From the NCBI RefSeq assembly GCF_900129795.1, contig NZ_FQWW01000002.1, forward strand, positions 434,001-498,000: a stretch of DNA of 64,000 nucleotides, read 5' to 3'. Every line of letters starts with the position of its first letter. Positions within the stretch are counted from its first letter, which is position 1. The position numbers were made by a program, and so were the translations under genes. The notes under the pieces were generated by a model. It saw nothing but the letters and a program-made list of their open reading frames with translations. It was not told the DNA's origin and did no database searches. Source of the stretch: Flavobacterium sp. CF108. GTDB lineage: Bacteria; Bacteroidota; Bacteroidia; Flavobacteriales; Flavobacteriaceae. Shown here piece after piece: positions 1-8,375 of the stretch.

Positions 1-1
1 T

Positions 2-202
2 ACCGATAATGTTGGCATTGCATCACATAACAAAAAACTTTCTGAAGACAGAGCTAATGCTGTAAAAACTGCATTAACCGCCAAAGGAATAAGTGCCGCA
101 AGATTACAGACAAAAGGATTGGGTTCCGAAAAACCTATTGCTGATAATTCCAGTGAAGACGGAAAAGCAAAGAATCGTAGAGTAGAAATCGTGAAAATAT
201 AA
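2..202 (+). CDS. OmpA family protein, C-terminal end (5' truncated)
   Basis: The frame opens outside the window and ends at TAA 200-202. The 66 visible residues are the end of an OmpA-like peptidoglycan-binding domain: an N-x-x-LS-x-x-RA-x-x-V block (NKKLSEDRANAVKTAL), a GLG-x-E-x-PIADN block and the closing NRRVEI stretch. Such domains bind the diaminopimelate of peptidoglycan and tether outer-membrane proteins or lipoproteins to the wall. Whether the missing N-terminus is a barrel, a TPR or a lipoprotein region cannot be told. A strong hairpin terminator follows about 55 nt downstream, so this is the last gene of its unit. Confidence 0.9.
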   Translation, partial: TDNVGIASHNKKLSEDRANAVKTALTAKGISAARLQTKGLGSEKPIADNSSEDGKAKNRRVEIVKI

Positions 203-255
203 TGATTGTTAATTGATATTACTGCCTAAATGTTTGTAGCCTTGGGTATTTATCT

Positions 256-286
256 AAAAAAGAGATCTTAATAAGATCTCTTTTTT
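256..286 (+). terminator. Bidirectional Rho-independent terminator
   Basis: AAAAAAGAGATCTTA and its exact complement TAAGATCTCTTTTTT form a near-perfect hairpin with A and T tails on either side. It lies between the converging ends of the OmpA-type gene (+) and the Fic gene (-) and can serve both. Confidence 0.85.
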
Positions 287-316
287 GTTTTAGTTTCATC
301 AGACAGTTTTCAAAGT

Positions 317-1624
317 TTATTTGATTTTATATTTTGCTAATAAGGATTCAAAATTTTCGGAGCGTACAAAATTCTGTTTAATCTTGTTAACCTGAATCAC
401 TTCTAAAAATTTCATTTCTACCAACATATTTAAATCTGTTCTTGCCGTGTATTTTGATACCTGAAAACGATTTTCTACTTCTTTTACTGTAAAAATACTT
501 TCAGGTTCGTCAAAAATAATCTTCAACAATTGTGCCTGACGCTCATTAACATTGGGAATCCTAATAAAACTTGCAATTTGTAAATTTTCTTTTTGTTTTA
601 GCTGAATATACTCTTTCAAAGCTTCAAAAGATTTATCCATTACTTTTAAATGATATGTCATAAAATAAGTCAAATCATTAGCGTCAGCTTCAGTGTATAA
701 ATAGGCTTTTTCATATTGAATTTTACTATCCTGAATAATTTTTGAAATAGACAAATATTCTGTAAGCCAGTACCCTTTTTTTAATAAATACCAGTAAAAT
801 AAAGCACGTGCTGTTCTTCCATTTCCATCAGTAAAAGGATGTATGTAACCTATCATAAAGTGAATTACAATGGCTTTTAGGATTGGATGAATAAAAGTTT
901 CTTTAGTATCTTTATTAAAAAAATCACACAAATCTTGAATCAAACTTTCTAATTCTTTATTACTAGGTGGCGTATGGACTACTTCTCCATCAACATGATT
1001 GACCACATGAACATCATCAGATATTCTGAAAGCCCCTTCTTCTTTTTTATCATCTAAAGTATCACAAGATATTAAACCATGAATATATAATAATTTCTCA
1101 GGTGTTAAATCATCATTTCGATTCTGGGTAATCTGTTTGATTGTAACATAATTATTTACAATCATTTGTTCTGACTTTGTTTTTGGCTTTACTTCTTTAC
1201 GAAGCATTTCTTTTGCCTTTTTACGGGTAGTATTAGCTCCTTCGATCTGACTACTCGAAATTGCTTCTTCCATAATAGCACTTACTAAATATCGCGTTTT
1301 ATCAGCATCAGGAACCACATTTTTAGCTCCCATATAACCACCGATATTCATATCAAAATAATGAAGAATTTTTTGAATATAATCCGTACTTACATAATTA
1401 AATTGATACTTACCAAAATTTATATTTTTATAATTGACTGCACGGGCCATTTTTACGGCAGACCATAGTTGCTCTGGTTCTAAATCTGGAACTTTTTTAT
1501 ATTTTAGTTTATCCCAATACAAATATTCGTTATTAATCTCTTTGATTTTCAAAACCATATCTGGTTTATTTACCAATGCAAATATCTTTGTAGTGAAGTG
1601 CACTTTTGGGGCATTTTCGATCAT
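317..1624 (-). CDS. Fic family protein (predicted AMPylator, class II-like) with C-terminal winged helix
   Basis: Fic proteins transfer AMP or other nucleotide-derived groups to hydroxyls of target proteins. The core motif HPFTDGNGR is intact at residues 262-270, with the catalytic His262 and both glycines and the arginine needed for nucleotide binding. An N-terminal autoinhibitory motif, SSSQIEGAN around residues 123-131 with Glu128, matches the class II arrangement, in which the inhibitory helix precedes the Fic core on the same chain. The last ~80 residues look like a winged-helix DNA-binding domain (KEVENRFQVSKYTARTDLNML). The length of 435 aa is normal for this family. No antitoxin partner lies next to it: the gene stands alone between terminators. 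The target is unknown, and a role in regulating its own transcription is only inferred. Confidence 0.92.
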   Translation of the reverse strand: MIENAPKVHFTTKIFALVNKPDMVLKIKEINNEYLYWDKLKYKKVPDLEPEQLWSAVKMARAVNYKNINFGKYQFNYVSTDYIQKILHYFDMNIGGYMGAKNVVPDADKTRYLVSAIMEEAISSSQIEGANTTRKKAKEMLRKEVKPKTKSEQMIVNNYVTIKQITQNRNDDLTPEKLLYIHGLISCDTLDDKKEEGAFRISDDVHVVNHVDGEVVHTPPSNKELESLIQDLCDFFNKDTKETFIHPILKAIVIHFMIGYIHPFTDGNGRTARALFYWYLLKKGYWLTEYLSISKIIQDSKIQYEKAYLYTEADANDLTYFMTYHLKVMDKSFEALKEYIQLKQKENLQIASFIRIPNVNERQAQLLKIIFDEPESIFTVKEVENRFQVSKYTARTDLNMLVEMKFLEVIQVNKIKQNFVRSENFESLLAKYKIK

Positions 1625-1655
1625 AATGAATAATTTTACAAAAACAAATATAGGT

Positions 1656-1692
1656 AAAAATAGGGAGATTTTGTTTAAATCTCCCTATTTTT
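1656..1692. terminator. Long perfect stem-loop upstream of the Fic gene
   Basis: AAAAATAGGGAGATTT (1656-1671) pairs exactly with AAATCTCCCTATTTTT (1677-1692) around a 5-nt loop, with T or A runs on both sides. It starts 32 nt upstream of the Fic start codon. It could stop read-through from the tRNA-Ser side, or act as a leader structure on the Fic transcript. Confidence 0.6.
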
Positions 1693-1801
1693 ACAGTTTT
1701 CCGTAATTACCCTATAGCAACATTTGCTGTAACAATCTTTTTTAGGTTTCTATTGTTACAACTTAATTCATCTGTTAATAATTTATCTCCTAAAACTAAT
1801 A

Positions 1802-1834
1802 AAAAAACCTGCAAAAATTAATTTACAGGTTTTA
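1802..1834 (-). terminator. Terminator of the tRNA-Ser transcript
   Basis: Read on the minus strand, AAACCTG and CAGGTTT pair around an AT-rich loop, followed by a run of seven T. It lies 12 nt beyond the 3' end of the tRNA. Confidence 0.75.
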
Positions 1835-1845
1835 CTTAAAATTTG

Positions 1846-1932
1846 CAGAGAGAAAGGGATTCGAACCCTCGATACAGTTACCCATATACTAGCTTTCCAG
1901 GCTAGCTCCTTCAACCACTCGGACACCTCTCT
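1846..1932 (-). tRNA. tRNA-Ser (anticodon GGA)
   Basis: On the minus strand the acceptor stem AGAGAGG pairs with TCTCTCT. It is followed by the D-arm (CCGAGTGG), an anticodon arm with GGA inside CTGGAAAG, a long variable arm and the T-arm GGTTCGAATCC. The long variable arm and 87-nt length are typical of a type II tRNA such as Ser. The 3' CCA is not encoded. The anticodon reads UCC and UCU. Confidence 0.95.
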
Positions 1933-1993
1933 ATTTTGGTCTGCAAAGAACACAAAAAAAATCGAGTTTCAAAAGTAAAATCTAAGATTACTT

Positions 1994-2863
1994 TTAAATG
2001 CTTTTTTTAAATTCTTCCATGAATATTTTTACTGCTTTTTTTTGATAACCTCCAATTGTTAGCATAAAAGATTCTCTTTTCGTTGCAACGCCGGTAATTT
2101 GTATCGCCTTAAGCTGATCCCAGCCTTTTAAAGCTTTTTCAGCCACGATTGTCGCCCAGTCACTGTTCTCTACCATTTGCAGTAATGCGTGTATAGAATG
2201 CAGCTCAATTGAGATTTTGGGCTTCATATTAAACTTCTGGAACAACTCTTCTACAAATTCTCTCGAATTCGATCCTTTTCCGGGCAATACCAGCGGAATT
2301 TGTTCTATTTTCTTAAAAGCTATTTTATCCAAATCTGCTAAAGCATGGTTTTTAGAAACCGCCAAAACCATGTAAGATGTAAACAAAGGTACTTTTTGAA
2401 TTGGTAATTCAATTTCGTGTGATGAAACGACTAAAACAACATCTAATTGATTATCCAGAAGTTTTTGTTCTAAAGCTTCTGTAGTTCCGTATTCAACAAC
2501 AATTTTCAGGTTTTGATATTGTTTAGCAAATGTATTAACGATAGGAAGAATCAATAAGCCAAAAACATACGTCACACCAATTCGTAATTCGCCGCCAATC
2601 ATTTCGTTTAAATCCTCAATTGCCTGCTTTCCGTTTTCTACATTTTCTACCACTTTTTTAGCGTGAATTAAAAAAACAGAGCCCGCTTCTGTAAGCTGTA
2701 CTTTCTTTCCAATCCGCTTGAACAAAGGCAGACCGAGTTCTTCTTCCAGTTTTTTTATTTGCTGCGAAAGCCCGGACTGCGTTACAAAACACAATTCTGC
2801 AGCCTTTGTAAAATGAAGAACCTCAGCCGTTTTAATAAAGTATTCGAGTTGATAAATTTCCAT
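1994..2863 (-). CDS. LysR-family transcriptional regulator
   Basis: The protein (289 aa) has the standard LysR layout: an N-terminal winged helix-turn-helix at residues 1-60 (FTKAAELCFVTQSGLSQQIK and the following LEEELGLPLFKR), a linker helix, and a two-lobed effector-binding domain from about residue 90. It is divergent from an MFS exporter gene, with 90 bp between the two start codons, the classical arrangement in which a LysR protein controls both itself and its neighbour. A TGATAA/TTATCA inverted repeat lies in this gap. The effector is not predictable from sequence. The exporter partner suggests response to a toxic or signalling small molecule. Confidence 0.93.
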   Translation of the reverse strand: MEIYQLEYFIKTAEVLHFTKAAELCFVTQSGLSQQIKKLEEELGLPLFKRIGKKVQLTEAGSVFLIHAKKVVENVENGKQAIEDLNEMIGGELRIGVTYVFGLLILPIVNTFAKQYQNLKIVVEYGTTEALEQKLLDNQLDVVLVVSSHEIELPIQKVPLFTSYMVLAVSKNHALADLDKIAFKKIEQIPLVLPGKGSNSREFVEELFQKFNMKPKISIELHSIHALLQMVENSDWATIVAEKALKGWDQLKAIQITGVATKRESFMLTIGGYQKKAVKIFMEEFKKSI

Positions 2864-2892
2864 ATTGATAAGTTTTAATACTCATTATCAGT
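2864..2892. promoter_or_regulatory. Candidate LysR operator between the divergent LysR and MFS genes
   Basis: An inverted repeat A(T/C)TGATAA-N13-TTATCA(G/A)T begins immediately upstream of the LysR start codon. A GACCTTTG box at 2928-2935, one mismatch from the Bacteroidota -7 consensus TAnnTTTG, would place the MFS transcription start near 2942, so the repeat is centred about 64 nt upstream of it. This is where LysR activators usually bind. The T-N11-A type dyad is seen directly; assigning it to this regulator is inference. Confidence 0.55.
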
Positions 2893-2953
2893 AAAATTAT
2901 TAATTTTTCTAATGAAATCATAATCCCGACCTTTGTATTAAATATTTAAAATC

Positions 2954-4195
2954 ATGTTTAAAGCGTTAAAATCTAAAAACTTCAAGTTATTCTTCTACGG
3001 ACAATCCGTTTCAGTTGTTGGAACGTGGATGCAGAAAACCGCCATAAGCTGGATGGTTTACAGCATAACCGGATCTGTATTTTTATTAGGATTGGCTACT
3101 TTTTTAAGCATGATTCCGTCTTTGTTTTTGGCACCGTTAGCCGGAAGTATTATTGGGCGTTACGACAGACACAAAGCAATGCTTTTATTGCAGTCTATGG
3201 CAATGATACAAGCCGGAGCTTTGGCAATTTTAATTTATTTTAAAATTTATAATATCAACTTTATTTTGGCTTTAAGCCTTATACAGGGAATTATAAATGC
3301 TTTTGATATGACCTGCAGACAAACGATGATGATTGATATTGTTGATGACAAAGAAGATCTGCCAAACGCTGTTGCGCTAAATTCAACTTTAAATAATTTT
3401 GCCAGAATTGCTGGTCCTGCACTAGCCGGAATTATTCTGCACAATTATGGTGAAGACATTTGTTTTATTGGAAATTTCCTTAGCTATATTCCGGTTTTAA
3501 TTTCGCTTTTAATGATGAAAATTAAACCGCACATCAAAGCTGTAGATAAATTTAAAATGCTTGAAGATTTCATTGAAGGTTTTGATTACGTAAAAAAAGA
3601 AGCCGAAATGGCCAAAATGCTTTTGATGTTAATGTGCAGCAGTTTATTTGTAATATCTTTTAATACGCTGATGCCGGTTTTTGCTAAAGATATTTTTAGC
3701 GGAAACGCACAAACTTTCAGCTGGTTTGAAAGCGCTGCGGGAATTGGTTCCATTTTATCTGCAATTTATTTGGCAAATCTTAAAAAATCAGACCAAATGA
3801 GTAAAATAATGATCGCTGCGAGCTTATTATTAGGTTTTAGCATCATTATACTAGCTTATTCAAATAATTTGACTGTGGCGCTTATTTGCATGGCTCTGAG
3901 CGGTATAGGAATGATGGCGCAAACCTCATCCATAAACATTTATGTGCAGACACAAAGTGCTGTAAATATGCGATCAAGAAGTATTAGTTATTATTTAATG
4001 GCTTATCAGGGAATGATTCCTGTGGGAAGTTTAATTATCGGATACGTTTCACACATTATCGGAACTAGACATACAGTTGCTATTCAGGGAATAATTTGTA
4101 TTCTTTCTGTGATTGTTTATGTGTATTACAAAAAACATAAAACTTCGGAAGAATTAGAAACTTGCCCAGTTCCTTATGAAAATTCTAAATTTTAA
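2954..4195 (+). CDS. MFS transporter, probable exporter (MFS_3 / EntS-like)
   Basis: This is an inner-membrane major facilitator of 413 aa with about 12 hydrophobic segments. The N-terminus (KNFKLFFYGQSVSVVGTWMQ) and the loop GRYDRHKAMLL between TM2 and TM3 match the MFS_3 group, which includes the enterobactin exporter EntS and macrolide-type efflux proteins. These use proton antiport to expel small molecules. The C-terminus is a charged cytoplasmic tail. The gene is divergent from the LysR regulator, which probably controls it. The substrate cannot be named from sequence. Confidence 0.88.
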   Translation: MFKALKSKNFKLFFYGQSVSVVGTWMQKTAISWMVYSITGSVFLLGLATFLSMIPSLFLAPLAGSIIGRYDRHKAMLLLQSMAMIQAGALAILIYFKIYNINFILALSLIQGIINAFDMTCRQTMMIDIVDDKEDLPNAVALNSTLNNFARIAGPALAGIILHNYGEDICFIGNFLSYIPVLISLLMMKIKPHIKAVDKFKMLEDFIEGFDYVKKEAEMAKMLLMLMCSSLFVISFNTLMPVFAKDIFSGNAQTFSWFESAAGIGSILSAIYLANLKKSDQMSKIMIAASLLLGFSIIILAYSNNLTVALICMALSGIGMMAQTSSINIYVQTQSAVNMRSRSISYYLMAYQGMIPVGSLIIGYVSHIIGTRHTVAIQGIICILSVIVYVYYKKHKTSEELETCPVPYENSKF

Positions 4196-4197
4196 TA

Positions 4198-4304
4198 AAT
4201 TCCAATAAAAAAATTCCAAATTCCAAAACTGATAGATGTTTATCATAGAAATCGAAATGACAAGATTGTACACAATTGGAATTTGGAATTTAAAATATTG
4301 GAAT
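4198..4304. repeat. Intergenic inverted repeat of TTCCAAATTCCAA type
   Basis: AATTCCAAATTCCAA near 4206-4224 is mirrored by TTGGAATTTGGAATTT near 4277-4293, followed by another TTGGAATTTT. The whole could fold as a long hairpin between the converging MFS and asparaginase genes and may act as a terminator. The same words recur at 15922-15944, so this is a dispersed repeat family. Confidence 0.6.
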
Positions 4305-4305
4305 T

Positions 4306-5337
4306 TTATAACGAAATTTCCCCACGCAAAGCAGTTTCAAAAACATCTTTAAATTCGTTTTGTGGAATATTATGACCAAGCAAATACATCAATTTTGTAA
4401 TTGCGGCTTCTGTAGTAATATCTTTTCCAGAAATAACGCCAAGAGATTTTAAAGCTGTACTGGTTTCGTATTGTCCCATATTTACACTTCCGCCAGAACA
4501 TTGCGTTACATTTACAATGTGCATTCCAGACTTGATGGCTTTTTCAATTAAATTTAAAAACCAATCCTCGGTTGGAGCATTTCCTGAACCGTACGTTTCT
4601 AAAACAATGCCGCGTAAATCTGGAGTTGACAGGATCGAAGCTAAAACTACTTCGCTCATTCCCGGAAACATTTTTATAATTGCTACGTGATTGTCCAGAT
4701 TTTTGTGAACAATTAAATCTGCACCTTCTTTTATCGGAAGAAATAAATGCGAGTTCAATTTTAAATGCACGCCAGATTCTACCAATTCAGGATAATTTGG
4801 CGCTGTAAAAGCTCTAAAATGTTCAGCATTTACTTTTGACGTTCGGTTTCCTCTGTATAATTTATATTCAAAATATAAAGAAACTTCATTAATGACAGGT
4901 TTTCCATTTTCCTGTAATGAAGCTATTTGAATCGCCGTAATAAGATTTTCTTTAGCATCGGTACGCAAATCTCCAATTGGTAACTGCGATCCCGTAAAAA
5001 CAACTGGTTTAGCTAAATTCTCCAGCATAAAACTCAATGCCGAAGCCGAATATGACATGGTATCTGAACCGTGCAGCACCACAAATCCATCATACAAAGT
5101 ATAATTTTCCTCGATAATTGTGGCAATTTTGGTCCACATTTTCGGATTCATGTTTGATGAATCTATCGGATTTTCAAAAGAAACAGATTCGATTTCACAA
5201 TCTAATTGTTTAATCTCTGGAATCTTCTGTATTAGTTTACTAAAGTTGAATGCTTTAAGCGCTCCGGTTTCAAAGTCTTTGCTCATACCGATAGTTCCTC
5301 CGGTATAAATCAAAAGTATTTTTGCTTTAGATGACAT
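4306..5337 (-). CDS. ansA: Type I (cytoplasmic) L-asparaginase
   Basis: This enzyme hydrolyses L-asparagine to aspartate and ammonia. It has 343 aa, the usual length for the type I family, and no signal peptide. The first catalytic block YTGGTIGM spans residues 11-18 with nucleophile Thr12. The second block is HGSDTM at residues 89-94, where most members have HGTDTM, so Ser91 stands in for the second active-site threonine. The C-terminal block CSGGSVNMGQYETS is also recognisable. The 5' end overlaps the upstream acyltransferase gene by 11 nt, so the two are co-transcribed and probably translationally coupled. Confidence 0.93.
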   Translation of the reverse strand: MSSKAKILLIYTGGTIGMSKDFETGALKAFNFSKLIQKIPEIKQLDCEIESVSFENPIDSSNMNPKMWTKIATIIEENYTLYDGFVVLHGSDTMSYSASALSFMLENLAKPVVFTGSQLPIGDLRTDAKENLITAIQIASLQENGKPVINEVSLYFEYKLYRGNRTSKVNAEHFRAFTAPNYPELVESGVHLKLNSHLFLPIKEGADLIVHKNLDNHVAIIKMFPGMSEVVLASILSTPDLRGIVLETYGSGNAPTEDWFLNLIEKAIKSGMHIVNVTQCSGGSVNMGQYETSTALKSLGVISGKDITTEAAITKLMYLLGHNIPQNEFKDVFETALRGEISL

Positions 5338-6463
5338 CTTGGTATTTTAATTTATTAACAACCGGATTAGCATACATTGCCAAAAATCCTTGTCTTGTAA
5401 CAGGGTTATCGCCTCCGATACGCATTTCTAAACGACGCTCAAAAAGTGATTTTTCACTTTCTTTATACAAATGAGAGAATCTTGTTGTTTCGTTTAAAAT
5501 ATCGTAAGCAATAAAATTAGTCGGCCATAATTGATAATTTGTCAAAATAGTATCATCAATAACTTGTGCCAAAGCCTGAACTTGTTTGTTTACATTATCA
5601 TTTTCTGCTACAATCTTATCAATTTCAGTATCTAAAACATCGCCAACAGAAATATGTATTCTTTTTTTAGTTCCCATGATACCACTTAAAATGGTCATGA
5701 AATCTTCGTTTTTATCTTTAACGTAAACTTCATTTTTTGATTCTGCCATCAATTGCGGCATTTTCAAAACATCTGTAGGATCATATTCATAAGAAATAGA
5801 AACCGGAACGATTCTTAATTTCTTAAAATAATCCATTAAGTTTTCTTCGTCAGAACCCATTCCAATCATTTTTAAAACACCCGGATTGGTCTCGTCATTT
5901 CCGTCTTTTGTTCTTCCTTCTCTTTGTGCAATCCAAACCGAACGATTTTCGCGAAGCAGTAACTGTCCCATATATTCTGCAAGCAGTTTAGAACTTTGCA
6001 GCATTTCACGAGGCGTTAATCCTCTTAAAACCAAAAAGTTTCTGTTTAATTTTGCTAAAGTTGCCAGGAAAGCTTTTTTAACCAAATTGTCTCCAATTGC
6101 AGATGCTGTCATTACCAAACCATGTTCAAATAAGCAAACGTTCAGTAAAGTTGTATCTAAAAGAATATCCCTGTGATTTGAGATAAATAGATAAGAAGTA
6201 TTTGGTTCCAGCTTCTCAAACCCCGAAGTTGTTAAACCTTCAGAACTTTTCTCTAAAACCTTTTGTATGGTATTATAAATAAAATTGCATTGAAAATCAC
6301 GAATCGAATGTGTTTTCCTTAATTGATCTTTCCAAACCTCATCTTCTACTTCCGGAAAAGTAAAGTTCATCATGGTTTTCATCATTGGATGATTTACAAC
6401 ATCATGAAGTGCTTCATTTATTTCGGAATCATAAAACGGTCGAATGGCATCAAATTTCTGCAT
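5327..6463 (-). CDS. 1-acyl-sn-glycerol-3-phosphate acyltransferase family protein
   Basis: This is a PlsC/LPLAT-type acyltransferase of 378 aa, expected to act at the cytoplasmic membrane in phospholipid or glycolipid acylation. Block I is ISNHRDILLD (residues 94-103). His97 and Asp103 are separated by five residues, not the textbook four. Block III is recognisable as REGRTKDG. About 90 residues precede the acyltransferase domain and a ~130-residue extension follows, unlike the short PlsC enzymes. The 3' end overlaps ansA by 11 nt, and the TatD gene lies upstream 64 nt away, also on the minus strand. The acyl acceptor cannot be told. Confidence 0.85.
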   Translation of the reverse strand: MQKFDAIRPFYDSEINEALHDVVNHPMMKTMMNFTFPEVEDEVWKDQLRKTHSIRDFQCNFIYNTIQKVLEKSSEGLTTSGFEKLEPNTSYLFISNHRDILLDTTLLNVCLFEHGLVMTASAIGDNLVKKAFLATLAKLNRNFLVLRGLTPREMLQSSKLLAEYMGQLLLRENRSVWIAQREGRTKDGNDETNPGVLKMIGMGSDEENLMDYFKKLRIVPVSISYEYDPTDVLKMPQLMAESKNEVYVKDKNEDFMTILSGIMGTKKRIHISVGDVLDTEIDKIVAENDNVNKQVQALAQVIDDTILTNYQLWPTNFIAYDILNETTRFSHLYKESEKSLFERRLEMRIGGDNPVTRQGFLAMYANPVVNKLKYQDVI

Positions 6464-6527
6464 TATTTATATTGGTTTTAAGTGGGCAAAAGAACAAAAA
6501 AAAAATCAAAGTTTTGTAAGGCATAGG

Positions 6528-7307
6528 TTAAATCCCAAAAACGTCTTTTGAATTTTGAGTTGTTATTGCTGCAATCTCTTCTTCAGACACATCATATAAG
6601 TCTGCCAGCTTCGAAATCACGTTGACTAAATAACTGCTCTCGTTTCTTTTCCCTCTGTACGGAATTGGCGCCAAATAAGGCGAATCTGTCTCCAATACAA
6701 TGTGTTTTAAATCGATTTGATTTAAAAATTGATCGATTTTTCCGTTCTTGAATGTTACCACGCCTCCAATTCCTAATTTCATTTTATAAGAAATTACTTG
6801 CTGTGCTTGTTCTAAAGTTCCGGAAAAACAATGAAAAATCCCAAATAAATCTTCAGATTTTTCTTCTTCCAATACTTCAAAGATTTCATCAAAGGCTTCA
6901 CGGCAATGAATTACGATGGGTAATTTATATTGTTTTGCGAGCTGAATTTGTCTTTTAAAAGCTATTTGCTGTTCTTTTAAATGCGTTTTATCCCAATACA
7001 AATCGATTCCTATTTCGCCTACTGCGTAGAATTTTCGTTTTGATAATTCCGTTTCTACATGTGCTAATTCTTCCAGGTAATTATCCTTTACATAAGTGGG
7101 ATGCAAACCCATCATTAGGAAAATATTATCGGGATAGTTCTTCTCTAAATCGTACATTGACTGTGTCGCGGCAGCATCGATGGCAGGAATAAAAAAGCGT
7201 GTAATTCCGGCATCAATGGCGCGTTGAATCATTTCGTCACGATCCTGATCAAATTCTTCAGAATATAAGTGCGTGTGTGTATCGGTAATAATAGGTGTTG
7301 AATTCAA
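6528..7307 (-). CDS. TatD family metal-dependent hydrolase
   Basis: The protein has 259 aa, the full family length. Metal-binding residues are visible in order: DTHTHL at residues 9-14, the glutamate of GEIGID near residue 96, the histidine of PIVIHCREAF, the second histidine of HCFSG and the aspartate of LETDSPYL. TatD proteins are cytoplasmic deoxyribonucleases/3'-5' exonucleases of the amidohydrolase superfamily. The acyltransferase and asparaginase genes follow on the same strand, and the three may form one operon. Confidence 0.93.
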   Translation of the reverse strand: MNSTPIITDTHTHLYSEEFDQDRDEMIQRAIDAGITRFFIPAIDAAATQSMYDLEKNYPDNIFLMMGLHPTYVKDNYLEELAHVETELSKRKFYAVGEIGIDLYWDKTHLKEQQIAFKRQIQLAKQYKLPIVIHCREAFDEIFEVLEEEKSEDLFGIFHCFSGTLEQAQQVISYKMKLGIGGVVTFKNGKIDQFLNQIDLKHIVLETDSPYLAPIPYRGKRNESSYLVNVISKLADLYDVSEEEIAAITTQNSKDVFGI

Positions 7308-7431
7308 TGGTCTAATTTTAAAGTTGTCAAAATTACGACAATATTAAAAGAATAGCAATTGCTTGTTGGCACACGGATTTTACGGGTTCACTTCGTGAAA
7401 GCGCGGATGAGAACGGATTTTTTTGTGCTTT

Positions 7432-7522
7432 TGTCAGACTGAGCGAAGTCGAAGTCCCGCAATCAAAATCGTCAATCTTTGTCGAGCTGTTTGTATGTCC
7501 TTCGACTTCGCTCAGGATGACA
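7432..7522. repeat. Dispersed inverted repeat, CTTCGACTTCGCTCAG family (copy 1)
   Basis: TGTCAGACTGAGCGAAGTCG and its continuation (7432-7454) is mirrored by CTTCGACTTCGCTCAGGATG and its continuation (7500-7522). Related copies occur at 12763-12827 and 24494-24565. This copy fills most of the 343-bp gene-free stretch 7308-7650, which otherwise holds only a hairpin terminator (7533-7575) and AT-rich sequence with CACAGAGA/CACAAAGA words. The short open frames here have repeat-derived composition and are not convincing genes. Confidence 0.75.
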
Positions 7523-7532
7523 TACAAAACGT

Positions 7533-7575
7533 AAAAGACCTTTGTCAAAATTTAAAACTTTGACAAAGGTTTTTG
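7533..7575 (-). terminator. Terminator of the sigma/TPR operon
   Basis: ACCTTTGTCAAA (7538-7549) pairs perfectly with TTTGACAAAGGT (7559-7570), with A/T runs on both sides. It lies 76 nt beyond the stop codon of the TPR gene on the minus strand. Confidence 0.75.
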
Positions 7576-7650
7576 AAAACAAAAAATCACAAAACTTTTT
7601 AAACTTTGCGAATCTCTGTGTAAAATCTTTGTGTCTCTTTGTAAAACTTA

Positions 7651-8373
7651 CTAATCCAACTGATGCAAAAGCTCTTCAACCTGATCATAGCCTTCATAAT
7701 CTTCAGAAATCGTTTCCAGTATTTTTTTACAGCCTTCGTAATCTTTTTGCTTTAATTTAGATAAAGCCAAATACCAAACCGCTTTATCTTTATAGGCAGA
7801 ACTTCCTGCTTTTAATTCGTTAAAAATGGCTTCGGCTTTTATATAATGGCTTTCTTCTAAAAGCGATACAGCATAAAAAAACTGAATTTCTGCTGTTTTA
7901 TTCTTTTGCAAAATCGTTTCAAAAAGCGGAATTGCTTTATTGTATGTTTTATGATTGTATGCTTTTTCTGCTGCTTTTAAATCTTCATCGGCAGTAGATC
8001 TTTCGGTAAAAGAAGCATGTTCGGGATTATTGTAATCTCCATAAACAGGATTTTGGTTGTAATTAAAAAAGAACAATCCGAATAAAACGGCAACCGAAGC
8101 CGCTACCGCTAAATACCATGGTTTTAAGCCAATAACTTTTGGTTTATTATCGAAATGTCTCTCAGATATTTGAATCAGATTTTCTTTAAAAATTTCTCTT
8201 TCCTGCTCAAATCCAAATTTATTGTCCAATTGAAATTGTATGTTTTTGAAAGTTTCAAATTCCGAAGCAAATTCGGGATCTTCAATTAATTGTTTTTCAA
8301 AATCATTTTTGGCCTCAATCGTTAATTCGCCTTGAAGATATTCATCAAATAATATGTAACGTTCTTCGTTCAT
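7651..8373 (-). CDS. TPR-containing single-pass membrane protein, probable anti-sigma factor
   Basis: The protein (240 aa) has a cytosolic-looking acidic N-terminal region (1-80), one membrane helix at about 86-105 (WYLAVAASVAVLFGLFFF) and a C-terminal region with two to three tetratricopeptide-like repeats (AEKAYNHKTYNKAIPLFETI, AVSLLEESHYIKAEAIFNEL, ALSKLKQKDYEGCKKILETI). The gene starts 2 nt after the stop codon of the ECF sigma gene. A one-helix protein directly behind an ECF sigma gene is the usual place for its membrane anti-sigma factor. No zinc-finger HxxxCxxC anti-sigma motif is seen, so this role rests on position and topology only. The TPR part would face the periplasm and could read a partner protein there. 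Confidence 0.8.
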   Translation of the reverse strand: MNEERYILFDEYLQGELTIEAKNDFEKQLIEDPEFASEFETFKNIQFQLDNKFGFEQEREIFKENLIQISERHFDNKPKVIGLKPWYLAVAASVAVLFGLFFFNYNQNPVYGDYNNPEHASFTERSTADEDLKAAEKAYNHKTYNKAIPLFETILQKNKTAEIQFFYAVSLLEESHYIKAEAIFNELKAGSSAYKDKAVWYLALSKLKQKDYEGCKKILETISEDYEGYDQVEELLHQLD

Positions 8374-8375
8374 GA

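Noticed and set aside
7333..7760. Short open frames on both strands between the TatD and TPR genes
   Set aside because: They lie within the CTTCGACTTCGCTCAG repeat and its flanks, or run into the TPR gene in the opposite sense, and their translations have no protein-like composition.
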